Origin: Callipepla californica brunnescens
Taxonomy: Eukaryota > Chordata > Aves > Galliformes > Odontophoridae
DNA length: 64,000 bases
Assembly (NCBI GenBank): GCA_023055505.1
Contig: JALIRH010000044.1
Coordinates: 4,464,001-4,528,000 of the forward strand
Direction: 5' to 3'
Shown here: positions 1-13,700 of the stretch, in pieces
How the letters are laid out: every line of letters begins with the position of its first letter
Numbering within the stretch: position 1 is the first letter of the stretch
Translations under genes and position numbers: made by a program
Notes under the pieces: generated by a model
The model's input: the letters and a program-made list of their open reading frames with translations, nothing else
Database searches by the model: none
What the model was told of the DNA's origin: nothing

Positions 1-3000
1 CAGCTATTTTTTCCCACTCAAATCTAGCTTACAGTATAGTTGCTGCAAATGCCTGATGCTGGCACTTGATTCAAAGCCCTTTCTGGAGCTGATATGTCAT
101 TATGAACCTGCTGTGATTATTACTGTGTGTCTTTCCACTGTTCTCAGTTGTACAGTACAATGTGAATGGAAAGTATTGAGTCAGAAATCAGCCTCTAGCC
201 AGGAGAGGATGCTGTTACTTGGTGTGACTGAGGAAAGGAGCTGATGCCGTAGGGCTCTAAGTGGTCAAGGAGGGAGGCAGGCAGATGGTGCCACTAAAAT
301 GAGATCAGCTGGTGAAGGTAACAGGACCTCTGAGCATAGACCCCAAGTGCTGGGGCCATGTGGAGTAAAAGGGGCAAAAAGACAGTCCTCCAAGAACAGA
401 TGCTAAGGGAGGATGAAGAGATGCTGGTACATGTGGCCAGGCCAAGAAAAAGAACGTGAACATTTGGCTGGGGATGAAGGCCAGCAGTAGAGAAAAAGAA
501 GTAGGGATAAGATGTAGGAGGATCTTCATGTGACACTGTTAGGTTTTATGCAGTCTGTTGCACACTGGGGGATGTGGCGTTCCTCCAGGCCCTTCTTTGC
601 TTTTTTGGTCAGTATATCTCAAACACTCCTTTTAAATCTGTTCCACAAAAACATTTTTGAATTTATGGAATCTTCTCTATATTTGATTTGAATTTATTAT
701 TATTTTTTTTTTTTAGAGAGCGTTGGAGGGAGATTGAATTGATTTAGACACAGGGCTCAGACAAGGCCCAGTTCCAAACATCCCATTCAAGAACACTGAC
801 ACTGACTGGAACATTTCTGACTGGCACACAGCTATACAGGCTGGATTCACATCTCAGCTATGTGCCCTAAGCCAGCATTTTTACCAAGAAGCCACCATTC
901 ATTAGTAAGTGTCTTCATCATGCAAGCCATACAGAAATAATTAACCTTAATAAGCTTCATCCTCACTATATAGATGAAATTGACCCGAAAGCACAGCTAG
1001 TCACTGAGGGTAGCTAAGAAGAGGATTTTCACAGTGTTGATAATTCACATCCTCTGCTTCTAAATAAATTCTGCTAACAAGCAAGTTAAATGAGGTACTG
1101 ACAAAGCTGGTCTGTAAGTGGTTAACCTCAAATTAGGGATATTGTTTAGCATTAAAGTGCCTATTAAACTGATGATGTGATGTAGGGAAATATCTTTAGG
1201 TCACCTGTGTACTGCTCCTGTCATCTGGTTTCTCTGGAGGCCTGATTTTAGTGTTCAGGGAAAGTACCTTTTAGTCTTCTATTCATAGCCCTCTGAGAGG
1301 TAAACTTGGAGAATGCTAATACCGAAATTGTAGCAAAGAAATCAAAAGTGCACTCCTTAAAAAATGTAAATGCTTTGTCTTTTCTGAAGGACTACACAGC
1401 TCTATCTTTTGAGCAGGGGCACACTATAAAGTATTAAATTATTCTTGGACTGAATGGCAGCCGGTGCAGATGCAAAGTGGTAGCCTAAGCTTGCTATGAA
1501 ATTTAAAATCCATTTAGGCTGTTCATCAGCTTGGAACAGATTTAGAAAAGCATATGAATACACACATCCACTGTTGCCTGAAGCTTTGATGGATTCAGTG
1601 AGCATTCGTCCGTAGAAAAGCTGTCCAGGATTTTTAGTTGCTGAGCTGAGCTGTCCTGTAGTCTATCAAATGACCAGGGCTCACTGGAAAGGTGTGCTGC
1701 TCAGAGGTCCCCTGCCCAGGTACGTGAATCTATGGGAGAGGGGAATAGGGAAAGAGAAGTTTCTTAAACAAAATAAATTTTGATGTGACTGAAATGCTCA
1801 GGAAGAGCAAGACTGCATAGTGTGAAGGTGAGGGGATGCACTTCTCCCCATTCAGAAAGGCAGGTGAGCCTGTGCCAGGGCACGGTGCGATAGTGAGGAC
1901 TGTCACTCCTAGTTTCTAGATGTAATTTTAATTATAGTCATACGCATGATGCAGAATATGGAATGGAGTCCTTCAAGGAGCCAGCTGCCAGTTCCTGTCA
2001 AATTGTTGCCAGAATTATTTGATGGAATTGATCATCCTGAAAATATCAGATACCTCTTTCCCACATCTTCATCAGCAGTGTTTCCTCCTACATCCTGTAC
2101 CTTCATTTCATCATTGTTGAATGGGAAAATGCTCTGTTAATCTAAGATGCCAATACTATGGAGCATTTGAGACAAACTTAGGAATCCTTTTTTCTTTGGC
2201 AGTCAGTGGCGGTTTTATCAAGCAGTCATTGATGACCCATAGTGATTTTTTTTAATCCCCAGTATTTTTTCTTGCCACTCTCCATTCTAATAATACATCA
2301 TATTTCAGGCAAAGAAACGTGATATCAGTGCACACTGGAAGACAGTGTGGCATGTATCCGGTAGGGAGGAATTACGCATGTTAGAATTTACTGACATTTG
2401 ATCCTGCCATGCTGCTATTTATGAAAAGCTTGTCAGCAGAGGCTGTCTGCCCTTCATGTCCAGTCTGCACATGGATGGCCTCTTTGGACATCTCAAGTGC
2501 CAGGTTGGCCACACAGCTAGTTGCTGTCATTGCCCCCATTGTTCTCAGGCATTGCTAGTCCAGCTGGAGGCCCACTCTGGAGACCACAGATAATCACTGG
2601 AGACCTCAGCTGCAGTGCAGGAGCCTTCAGTCAGCTTGTACAGCCCTTGCTGGCAACATAAAATACATGAAAACACAATTATGTTGCATCCTTGGGAAGG
2701 TGGATGGCTGGAGCAGGAGAATGGAGTAGAAATGCCCCACAACTAGCAGTTGTGTGTTGTGTAAAATATTGTCCCCTTCCCGAAGAACAATAGTCAAATT
2801 CCCTGGGTCTCTTTGTAAGCGTTCAAGTACCTGAAGAATTGCTGGGTTAGCTATAGCAGTGCCCTACAGTGGCACTTAGTGCTTCTTTTTCACCAAGTCC
2901 CCACCTCTGTTTTCTCTCCTGACTTTGCTCGTTGGAATAGATCCTGCCAGGGGGCAGATGTGGGATGGTCAGTTTTGGTTTCCATGGTGTAAACTAAGGA

Positions 3001-6000
3001 GGTGGCAGAGCCTGGGGCTTTCACTGCCTCTCGAGTTGATAAGCGTCTGTTGTGTCCATGTCTAGTGGCAGCCTTGCCTTTTTAATACATATTTAAGTGG
3101 GATCTGTGTGGGACAGATAAAATGGCTTTTCGGTAATGAGTTCTTCTGTAATACAGAGTGATAACCATCCTTCTGTCTTTCCTGTGTGATTCTACCAGCG
3201 TTTGTCATTGTGATGTATTAATGCCAGCAGAGATTAATCTGATTCAAACAGAGCTCTCAGTGGCCCTTCACAGACCACAGCACTGTGATCTGCATGCTGA
3301 AAAGCATCACAGCCTCTGGGTTATTGGGGTGAGCTATAGTTGAAGGATAGATGACTTCAAAGCAGTGGTGGGAGATGTCTCCCCTTAGCCAACACCTGAA
3401 GTGATTACCTGTCTCTTCAAGCCCTCTTAGGACCTGCTTCTAGTTGAAGCTGGCTCAGCAAAGGTGGTCACTGTGGGGCAGACACGAATTGCTGCAATGG
3501 TCTGTTGGCATGCCACGCACCTTGCACCATCAGTCTTTTTGACAGCACGTGCACCTTCTTAAGTTTTTCATTGCATTTTTATTTTTTTTAAGTTCAGCAA
3601 AAGTGAGTAGTTTTGAAATGGGTTCATCACTGTATAAAATTAAGACAAACCCATAATCAAAATTCCAAATTGAAATGTGGGTTGTGATGTGTTCAGCTGC
3701 ATGCTCTATTGTTACATTTGTATTTTTTGAAGCTCCTTGTGCTGCAGTTCCTCCCAAGTAAAAGGCTTAAAATTGTGCTGCTATCTCCAACTCTTTGTCT
3801 GCCTTAATGTCAGATATGATCTATTATAAATTGTGTATAGTGCAGAGCATGTTAGTCGCCAAGTCCTTAGCTGAGACTACAAGTTGTTTATCTAGTCAAG
3901 ATGCTAGGGCCACAGTATTGGTCCTATTTATGTAGCGCCTAGTAATGGTAAGGTTTGTGATTCTGTGTCTGAAAGAAGTGAAGAAAGTTCTTCCTCAACT
4001 TCCCACCAGTGGAGGAAATGTAATAAGACATCTAAAATGTCTCAGGCCCTGTTCTTTAAAATGATGTATAATTACTTGTTCTGAAGTGCAGCTCAGGCTA
4101 AGACAACAGAAACTTTACCCAAGAAGTGCCATCTCAGATGAGCAGATTATTTAGAGATAAGGTCAAGCCAATTACTTGTTCACTATGGCTCACTTCAAAG
4201 ATGATTTTATTTTCTGAGGCAGGGTGGATGTTTTTGTTTCCAGGTGTGCTGCAGGTAATCACCAGTAGGTCATTAAAATACACCAAGTTTCTTTAGCAAG
4301 AGGTCACAGTTTGCAGAGTAGGGCAAGAATGAGAACAACCAGCTATGCCAGCATAAGCACACGTTTATATATATATAGGATGTAAATCTTGATGGCAGCA
4401 CTATAGAGAGCTGCAAGGTTCCAGGGATTGTTGCCTTCAGAATTACTGTGATTATCCAAGAACCAGAGGGGAGGGCCACATTGTGACCTCACTGAATTGC
4501 ATTAGATGGGAATGTCAGTGGAAACAATTAACTTACTATTGACCTTTAGTTCTGAGCTATTTTAGGCCACTAGTCTGTCTGTACAAAGTAACTCACTAGC
4601 TGTAGCTCCTAGGACTTCTTGTTGGAGGTGATAGTCACCCAGAGTGACTGGCATGAATAACCAGAGATTCAGCAGTAATTCTGAGGTTAGAAGGGTCAAA
4701 TTCAAGCTTAGGATGTCTGTCAGATAATGAACATAGCAGAAACCCACTATGATCATGACTGCTTTAAAACCTATGACTGCTGTCAACATTGTAAGAAGCT
4801 AGTTTACCCAAAGGTGCTACTACTTGTGAGACTGCTACTGGAGCATCAAGGATGGTGGTAAAGTCTTTGCTCATTTTCCTGGCCTCATTGAAGCTGAGCC
4901 ATGTGTGGAAGGACAGTCAGAACTCCAAGTGAGCTGGATCTACCTCTCTGCTATATTCAATCATCACATCACCTCTTTGTCATTTTCGGGCCACAGGCTG
5001 CCAGTGTTTCTTCCTTTCTTCTTTTCATGGCTTTTGTGCTTGTTGGGTTCTGGGCAGCAGCTTGCATTTTACTGCACTCTCCTCTTGTTGATGAGCTGTG
5101 TCTCACCGTTAGAGGTTCATTGCTATAACCAGCTAATGTCCTCTGGCAAATGCAGCTAGGGAAATGACTGACATTAAACAAGCTCAGGAAAGTAAGTGCT
5201 TTGTTCACTCTCACCTCAGTATCCTATCTGATCTGCAGTGCAGCTGTGTAAATAGTTTCACAAGCAAAAGCGTGGGAGGTATGAGATGTGTTGGACCAGA
5301 CATGGCTGTTAGTGGTAGCCACAGCTGACATCAGCTTCAGCTGAGGATGAGACATAGCTTCCTCCAGCATTTTTTTTTTTCTTCCATTTTGTGGTGCCTT
5401 TCCATGTGTGTTTACTGGTGAACATTTGTTGGTTGCATTTGCATTTAGTCTAAAGATAGCATAAAAGACCTCTTATATACAAGAAACAGGAAGGTGAGAG
5501 GAAAAGGAAAGTTGCTTCAGATGTTTTTGTTTTTAATTTTTTTACTTCTATGCAAGCCATCCTGAGCAATGCTGGCATCTAGACACAGTGATATCAAAAT
5601 ACAAATGCAATTTCACTGTTTCTTCCCTGCCCCAGCTTTTTGATGTTCCAAGCAGTGAGACTTTGACATGCTGTCTTGGTGCCAGCCAGTTGGATCAAGA
5701 AACCAGCAATCTAGGTTCAGAAGGAAATTTTGGTTCATTGAATCTAGTCTGCTTTTAGACTGTCACACTGTATGCACGTCTGTCTTTTTTGGAATGCTTC
5801 ATTTCTAAAATGAAGCAGTAAAGAAAGCAGGTTCTTTATAAGCAGAATACCTTCCTTGATTTGCTCTTAGCAGAAAACCCAAGACAGATATATTAACTGA
5901 TTTGTGACTCCAGTTCCAGCAATATATGGCTCTGTTTCCATGGCAGAATATAACGTGTTTTTTTTTTTTTACTGGTTCAATATTTTGTTTTCAGCAGATT

Positions 6001-7710
6001 GCTAAATATGTCTTTTTAAATAATTCATTACTTAAGTCATATTAATTTTCATTTGCATAATTACAGCAGCAGATTATAGTGTCAGCTCTTTCACTAACCT
6101 GTCTTTCTTTTTAAAAAAGTAATTACTGCACTCTTTCTAAGAGATAGGATTTAGTCAGAGATGTGCCTGCTTTCAGAATAGGTTAAACATTAAGAAGAAA
6201 AATTTCCAAGTAATAGCTGAATTCACCTCACTGTATGATCAGTCCTATGTCATTAGCATGCACAAATAGTGTAAAATGTAAGGACAAATGCTTTCCAGGA
6301 TAAAGCCCAAACTGATCTTTACATGTTTAATTTGTTTTGTCAGTCGTGACATTGTTCAGTTTGCTTTTTGAAGCAAGGTTATCCTGTTTTTTATTCTGGG
6401 TGCAAACCTAGCTGTCTGGGATGGGAAACAAGCCGCAGTGCCTTTCCACAGGTCGAGAGGTGTGTGTTTGAGTCTTGCCCTTGGCCCCTGCCAGCCCAGC
6501 TGTAAGTGGATACCTGGGTTTTCATACTCGTGCACCTGAAACATCCTGATGCGATGCCGGGCACATTACGCTCTTGCTCTCTACACTGCTGTTGGAGCAC
6601 CTCTGTGTTTTGCAGGCTTTGCTTGGCCGATCAAAAGACCCATAAACCTTTGTTTGAACTGGGAAATGGGAGTAATGCTTTGCAGCAGCGGGTGAGCTGC
6701 ACAGCACATCCAACAGCTGTGGAGTGTGGGAGGAATGGGTTTAGAGATTCTCTGCCCATTACTGGGTTATCAACATGTGTCTCCTCACCAAAACCTTTGG
6801 GAAATGTTCCAAAGTTTCAGTTTGTAACTTACAACATACAGCAGCAAAAAGGCCTGTAATAGTAAGCTCTCAAGATTATATTATACTGACTTCAGAGGCG
6901 TGTTTCTTAAGTCCTGAATAAGCAAAGGGCTTAGCTTTTTTGATTTTAGCTGAATTCTGAATTCTACACCTATTCGATTTCACACTGTGATCTTGTTGGT
7001 CCCATGAGTGTAGCTGCAGTCACACCTTTTGTGCAAGGAGGTCGAAGTCCCTGTCGAGGCAGGAGCCAGAGTAAAAGACCTTGTGAAGTACAAAGAGTAC
7101 TTCAGGGTAGGGTCTGGTTTGGCAGATGGTGTTCATGTTCATATACTACTACTGAAACTACCTCCCCTATAAATAGTCTGAGCTGCTAAATTACTGACGG
7201 TAATGCCTTGTGGGAAAAAAAAAACAAAAAAAAAACCAACACAACAAGCCCCTTATCTCTTGTCATTGTGGTAAGTGGAAGGATTAGCTATTAGATGGTA
7301 GCTAAATTACGACTAGTCTGTATACACACCTCCACCTAATTATGCTAATTACTGTAGCGTTGCTCATTTCCTGAGCTATTGTTCTGTGCAGTGTCTGACA
7401 GCTGGCAGGTTCCGCTCCAGAGATGGCTGCATCTGACCTTGGGGAAAAGTGTTTCTGTTCTGATCTCTGTTTTTCCAAGGATGAGGCTGTGACAGCCTTC
7501 CACTTGACAATGACACCTCTCTTTCTTGCAACTAGCCCTTGAATTTCTGATGTAGAGTGATATCTGACTCCATATGCTATGTTCAACCCTGAAGGTGACT
7601 GCTGTGCCTACAAAACTTCCAACTATTGACTTGCTTTTTGTGTGTGTGTGTGTGTGTTTTTGTTTTTGTTTTTGTTTTCTTTTTTCCCCTTTGTTTTCAT
7701 GTCACTGCAG
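1..7710. other. Non-coding DNA upstream of the first visible MARCHF8 exon (probably intron)
   Basis: No exon, CR1 copy or RNA gene was recognised here. Open frames are short (at most 117 codons, at 6506-6859) and lack splice or composition support. The stretch has ordinary T-runs, an AT-rich block at about 5990-6260 and a TG/T-rich tract at 7639-7690 just before the first exon. The exon for the conserved MARCHF8 N-terminus (about 51 residues in human) was searched for and not seen, so the stretch is most simply an intron of MARCHF8, with the promoter left of the window. Confidence 0.6.
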
Positions 7711-7790
7711 GCTGGAAGTCCAACCTCTATCACAGCTCCTCATAGCTTCTCTCGGACTTCTGTTACACCATCCAACCAGGACATCTGCAG
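7711..7790 (+). CDS. MARCHF8: MARCHF8 exon preceding the RING-CH exon
   Basis: This 80-nt exon sits between CACTGCAG and GTAAAT. It reads from AGSPTS through [15 protein letters not shown] and ends two bases into the Arg codon, just before the RING-CH finger. That is the human exon boundary, with three fewer residues than human. Confidence 0.88.
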
Positions 7791-10700
7791 GTAAATCTGT
7801 TTGCATACTACAGTGAGGCTTGTGTAAGGTTTGAGATGAGAAAAACCAAAAGCGAAAAAGCATGTGTATGGGGAAGTAAGCAACATGGGGTTCTGGTCTG
7901 AAGCATCCCATCTGTTTGACTCGACTGCTGTCTAACACTGCTTCGTTGAATCCCACTGACTGGCCCGCTATGTTTGCCATTCCCACACTAGCTGTAATTC
8001 TCATTTCTTCACTTTTAATTATATGTGTTCTCTTATGTAATTGTTTTTTTACTTTCTGTGCTTTTTATTCCACTGTTCTGCATGCAGTTCCAGTGCAGTG
8101 TTTTCTGAATGTTGTCATCCAGTGCAGTCTGCTGTTGTCTTGAAAAATCCTCACTGCCAGAGCTCTCTGACACAAGGGGTCACTGTGACAGTAATCTGTC
8201 AGGACACGTTACATGCAGCAAAGAGAAGCTCCCGTGGGCAGGATCGGGGCCAGGCACTCAGGTCTGCTAAGAGTGTAAAGCCCACCCGCACTCTGAAATT
8301 CTCCAAGTCCCTCAATGACGTGGACCAGAAGGCACAGAGCACCAGTGAGTGCTTTGACTACGTGGAGCGAACATGCTCGGAAGGCAAATTGACCCCGACT
8401 CAAGAGCAGTGTTTGAGGATTAACAAATTTCACCTTAAAGAGAGGAAATCGCTGAATCTCAGGCCTCTTTCTTTTAGCAATTCTAAACACTCCTACATCC
8501 CTTCCCTTTCCAACTATTCAAGTGCATCAGGAGGAGCAGAGAACCGCAGCGCTGTACATATCCCCTTGCTGGAGGACAGAGTGGACCATGACAACTCAAG
8601 AAGCAAAAAACTGTTGCGTTACCTTTTTTCCTTCTCCCACACCTCCAGCACCAGCAGCCTGCACAAGTTCCATGAACTGGAGAGCTATTCCAGTCACTTC
8701 CAAGCTGAGAAATCCTCCAGCATGCTGGTGGAAAGCACGGACTTCTGCTCTGAGGACATGGGAGACGATGACGTCTTTGAGGACAGCACCTCAATGAAAC
8801 TGAGAACAAAAGAGCAGCGGGCACCGCTCTGTTCGGTTGAGAAGGACAGTGACCTTGACTGCCCTTCCCCCCTCTCAGAAAAATTCCCCCCTCTCTCCCC
8901 GGTGTCTGCATCGGGGGATACCTGCAGGTTGGTGTATCGGAGAACTGCCTACCTTCAAGCCCTCCCGTGTGCAGTGGTGACCATTCTCCTTTCCCTGCCT
9001 TTGTGCTGTTTGTCTTTTCTTTCACCCTGTCACCTTGCTTTAATACGTGCAATGTGAAGCATGCAACCTTCTCTCTGCTTTCCTGCACCCCTCTGACGCA
9101 CTTAACAAGTCTACTAAGCAAAAGTATTTCCTTGGAAGTCAAATAAATTATTTTGCAATTTGTTTCAGATTCGGGGTTCTGAGATGGTATTTAGCTTTCA
9201 TCCTCGCCCAAACTGGGATTATCATGAGAGAATCAGCTACACGTATTAAACAATAAGCTGAAAATTTCTGAACTGTTAATGAGCAATGTGTTTTCCAGAC
9301 AGCCACTGCTGAGCTGTGTCAGAGGGTGGGCAATGAGAAAGAAGAGAATGCTTGAACACTGGTTATGAGATCTGGTCAATATAGGTTAAGATTGTTTTTT
9401 AACTTTTATTTCCCCATTTGTGGATGCCTATGACAAAAGGGAGAACTTAGCATTGGGTATTAGGGATGATAAGTGAGTAGTGAAAGGTACAAAAAGGATG
9501 GGATGTCCTTGTTCCAGCTACAGAGAATGAACTATATACATAGGTGATAGGAACATGCAGCTCTGGACTGTCTTCATGGTGAACTGTCTGCAGGCCTGCC
9601 CTGTCCCAGCTCCAGAATAATTGTAGGGAGCAGGAAGTGCCAAGTACAGGAATAACTGTCACATCCTTCTACAAAGCATTTTCCTATCTTAATCTTTCTC
9701 ATCTTCGACACTGCTTTCTGAAGATGGCTTTGCTACTACCTGCCAGTAATTTTTTATTCCCTCAGTAACCTGTTACCAGCAAAATCTAGTTCCTTACTGG
9801 CTTGTCATCCACAAGATGCTTTTTTAATCCACCCACTCTTTCAGTCCCGCTTGCTAGCTATCAGCAAGGTCACAAAAGGCAAGATGCTACACATCAGTGA
9901 GAGATTTCAGTAATAGACAGGGATGGCAGCATGCCAGGATGTGCTTCACATATGCTTAGTAACTTGTATTCATTCCCTGAGCTCCTCACCATACCCCTTT
10001 CAGTTCCTGGCTTCTTCCACATGGTTCAAAGGACTCAGTGATGTTTGATGCAGCACAAGTGCTGTGCGTAAATTGAAGCTGGAAATCAAATGCCAGCACC
10101 TGGTAGTAGCACTGTATCAGGTATCCTTGCTGTCTGCAGTCAGATGGTGAGGGAAACTGGGAATTTTGCAGAGCTGTTGCTTCCTTAGCAACTCTTGCAA
10201 AGTAGGAATTGGAAGAGCAAAGCCATTAGTCCTTTTAGAGTAGGTGTATCTGGGGAAAATGGATGCTATAGTTTTGCAGCGTGGTTCTGTCTTAGTATTT
10301 GGCACTAGAAATAACCATTTCCCTTGTGCAAAATTCAGACCAAATTAACTCTCCATGATACTGGGTTGGTCTTTTTCACGGTTCCTTTGGGAATTTTGTT
10401 TCATTTTCCGTGTTAGATCGTAATTCATGAGTAACTGTACCTCTCTGTGTGTATTTTGTCTTGGAAAGTGCTGTCTGATCTGTTTAAATGCTGTTTTCAG
10501 TTAAGTGCTATTGTTCTAGTAGATGAAAGATTGTTATTTCTCACACTTTTTTTTTTTTCCTTTTGGGTACTCAATTTCTGTCAGGCTCTGTGTCTCCACC
10601 TCATCTGTTAGAAGGCAGCTGTCTAGTTAGCAGTGTCTGTGCTCAATTATTGTGTGTGTGTGTGTGTGTATCTACTTGTGTAGCAAGGAAGTTCTTTAGT

Positions 10701-13700
10701 TTTAGCTCCTTTATGGAATACATTCCCTTGATATGTTTGTCTTAGGATCCTCAGCAGACAGCCTTGTGTGATCACAGATGTTACATGCCTCTTCCACATG
10801 CTTTCTGCTTCCTCTTCTCCTAATGAGCAGCTTTGCTTGTGATTCAGGATATGTCACTGTGAAGGAGATGATGAGAGCCCTTTGATTACCCCCTGTCACT
10901 GCACGGGAAGTCTTCATTTTGTGCACCAAGCCTGTCTGCAGCAATGGATCAAGAGCTCAGATACACGATGCTGTGAACTCTGCAAGTATGAGTTCATCAT
11001 GGAGACAAAGCTGAAGCCTTTACGAAAGGTAGGCTTTGTTAAACATACATTTGTGCTGAAAAGAGGCTGTCATTGCCCACAGTCCCACAGAAACAATTTG
11101 GTGACTCCTTAGTAATTCTGGTTTCATATAGGTGCCAAAGGATTTCGGTTGTTTAACACTCAGCCTCACAAATTCAGCATCAGTGGAGTCCAGCTATGAG
11201 AGGTGGCATTTTCCTGCTCTAACCACTGTCATAATAATTCTGCTTTGAGAATTCATCAGCTGCCCAAGAAGGAAGAAATGAGTCTCAGTCCTTCCTTTCT
11301 TTACATTGTCCAACATCTAACAGGAGAAAAAATATAGATTAAATACAACTTAGCAGCACTCTCTGTAAATGTATGCACATACACTCATACTCGTGCATAT
11401 GTGCATGCAGCAGCCTGATTTTTTCACAGTTGCTTTTCAAAGCTGGTTCACAAAGGCATTTACTTTCCAGTTATCCATGCTGTTTCTTTGGAAATACTGA
11501 GTTTTGTATTAAGCCTCTGCTTAGGACTTCAGCAAAGCTTTGCCATCTAAGAGCCGTAGCTTTTTCCTTGTTAGTCTCTTAGAACACAGCATAGAAGCTC
11601 TGAGCTGCAGTAATGGCTGCCACAGGCTCTGCTATCTACACAGACAGCTCTGCACAGCCCATCTGTAGGACTTAAAAGAAACTGGAACAGCCCAAATAAG
11701 AAGAGTTGCCATAGGTGATGGTTAGCTGCTGACTTTTCTGTGCTCACCCTGCCTGGAGTGGGCGGGAAGCATTTCCTGTGTATTGGTATGTGGTGAGAAA
11801 AAAGCAGTTGGTCACCTTCAGAAATGAGTCATTTGGTATCATTAGTTATATCTGAACATCCACGATAGAGAGTCCAGATGCCAGGGGGTGGGGGGTGAAC
11901 CATAAGTAGAAGGATAAGAAGGAATTTACCTTTCAAATATGCCTGAAGGATACTTTAGAGGTTCAGCTGCAGACAAGCTGTATCTTCAGCTCATCCTTTA
12001 TCGTATCCTGTCAGTCAGGACAAAACAGTCTGGAACTGGTGATTACAAACAGGATGGGACAAACGATGGGGCTTGTACTTGTCTTCAGGGGAGAAATGGA
12101 ATTTAACATCCTCAACATCTTAAGGCTGTGTTGCATCACTGCATATTGGCCTGTGATATGTTCAAACGCTAAGTAACTAGGGGAAGAGAATGAGGAACAG
12201 ACTGTATCACAGTGCAAGTGGAAATGAGGGGAGACAAGAGAGGAAGGCTCCATTTTATAATTCAAATAATTAAAAAAAAAAAAAGTAAAACCTGAAGATT
12301 CTGTGGATTCGATAGAAATTCTGGCTTTTTTAATTGTGAAATGTTGTTTGCTGTGTCATTAGAATAATGCAGCAGGGACCTAATACTAATACTATCCTAA
12401 GCAGTTTTGTCCAGTCTTTTTGTAACAGTAATTGGAAATGTGCAATTTTCCATGACACAAGTCTAGTATATCATTGCTGGAAGTCTTCTCCTGACGTGTT
12501 GAAATTTAGTTGTCCACTGATAAAGAAATGTAACTTGGACTTACCAAAGAGGTTGCTAGTTGTCAGGACAGGAAATATCACAAAATGTCTGTTCTGTGGT
12601 TCAGCCATTCTCGTATTTGCAGCAGTGGTAACAATCATTCAGGCTGTTGAGTGATCTCATTAAGGTCATCCTCATCATCTTCCACACTTCCTCCTTTTCA
12701 AAGTCAACTTTTTCTGCAAGTTATTTGAGGAGATACCAAATGCAGTTCTTGTAGAGCATATGGGTATGTATGTGCTGCTGTTTTGTGGAAAAAGAAGGAA
12801 AGCTTGTCTTAACACTGTTCCAAGAAAATGTGATGAGGGATGTGTAACACACCTGCAAAAGCTTTCTTCATACAGATAAATTGCTTTGGAAACAAAGCAA
12901 AAACAAAAGGAGAAGAAAAGAAGAAACCCCAACAACAACAATTTACTGGTGTCATTGGTAAAAAATAATAATAATAATAAAGAAAAGAAAGAAAAGCTGA
13001 TTATGAAAAATTTCCTGTATACTTGAAGCACCTGCTGTAACTTTCTTTGTATCCTTTCTAAACAGCAGTGACCTAATGTCATGGTTTCTCCTGTAGCTGC
13101 ATAAACATTACTGATAGGTGTAGGTCTGAGAGTTTAATTTCCTGCATCTTTTCAGTTATAAAATTGTCATCTGGGTTTTGCTGTATACTCTTAGGGCACA
13201 TGTTCAAGTGTACTTGAAACACTGAAAATAAAATCCGTGTTGCTGCTCTAAGTAGTGCTAAATATACGTGAAGATTGAATGAAACCTCCAGAGGTGGGAG
13301 GTGAGAACTAAACAGCCTTGAGCTGAGTGCTGAACAGCTTTGACTGCACACTAGGGGACTCTTAACAGCTCACAGTGAGATGCCATGCACATACTGGACT
13401 ATTGGATCATGTACCACTCCTACTGCAGTGTGTTACTGAATGGCTGCCTGAGCAACGGCACCCTTTTGCCCTTCATGATGCTCATTTCTAGCTGTGGGTG
13501 CTTACTATTCATTGCTTTGCAAATACACTGAGGAGCAGACATGCTTGTTTTGTGCTAGGATCCCTGTGGGATAACTTGGTATTGCAGCTTTGGATGGAGC
13601 TGTGCACTGATGTCTCCTCCTGCACCAGGAATGATTGTTCCCATTGTAGCAGAGCAGGCTGCCAGCTGCACATACTGTGATCAGAGCAATAATAGCATGA

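Noticed and set aside
6506..6859. A 117-codon + strand frame as a possible MARCHF8 N-terminal exon
   Set aside because: It does not resemble the conserved MARCHF8 N-terminus and has no matching donor in the right phase.
8483..9142. A 219-codon - strand frame
   Set aside because: Antisense shadow of the MARCHF8 840-nt exon; stop-poor because that exon is coding on the + strand.
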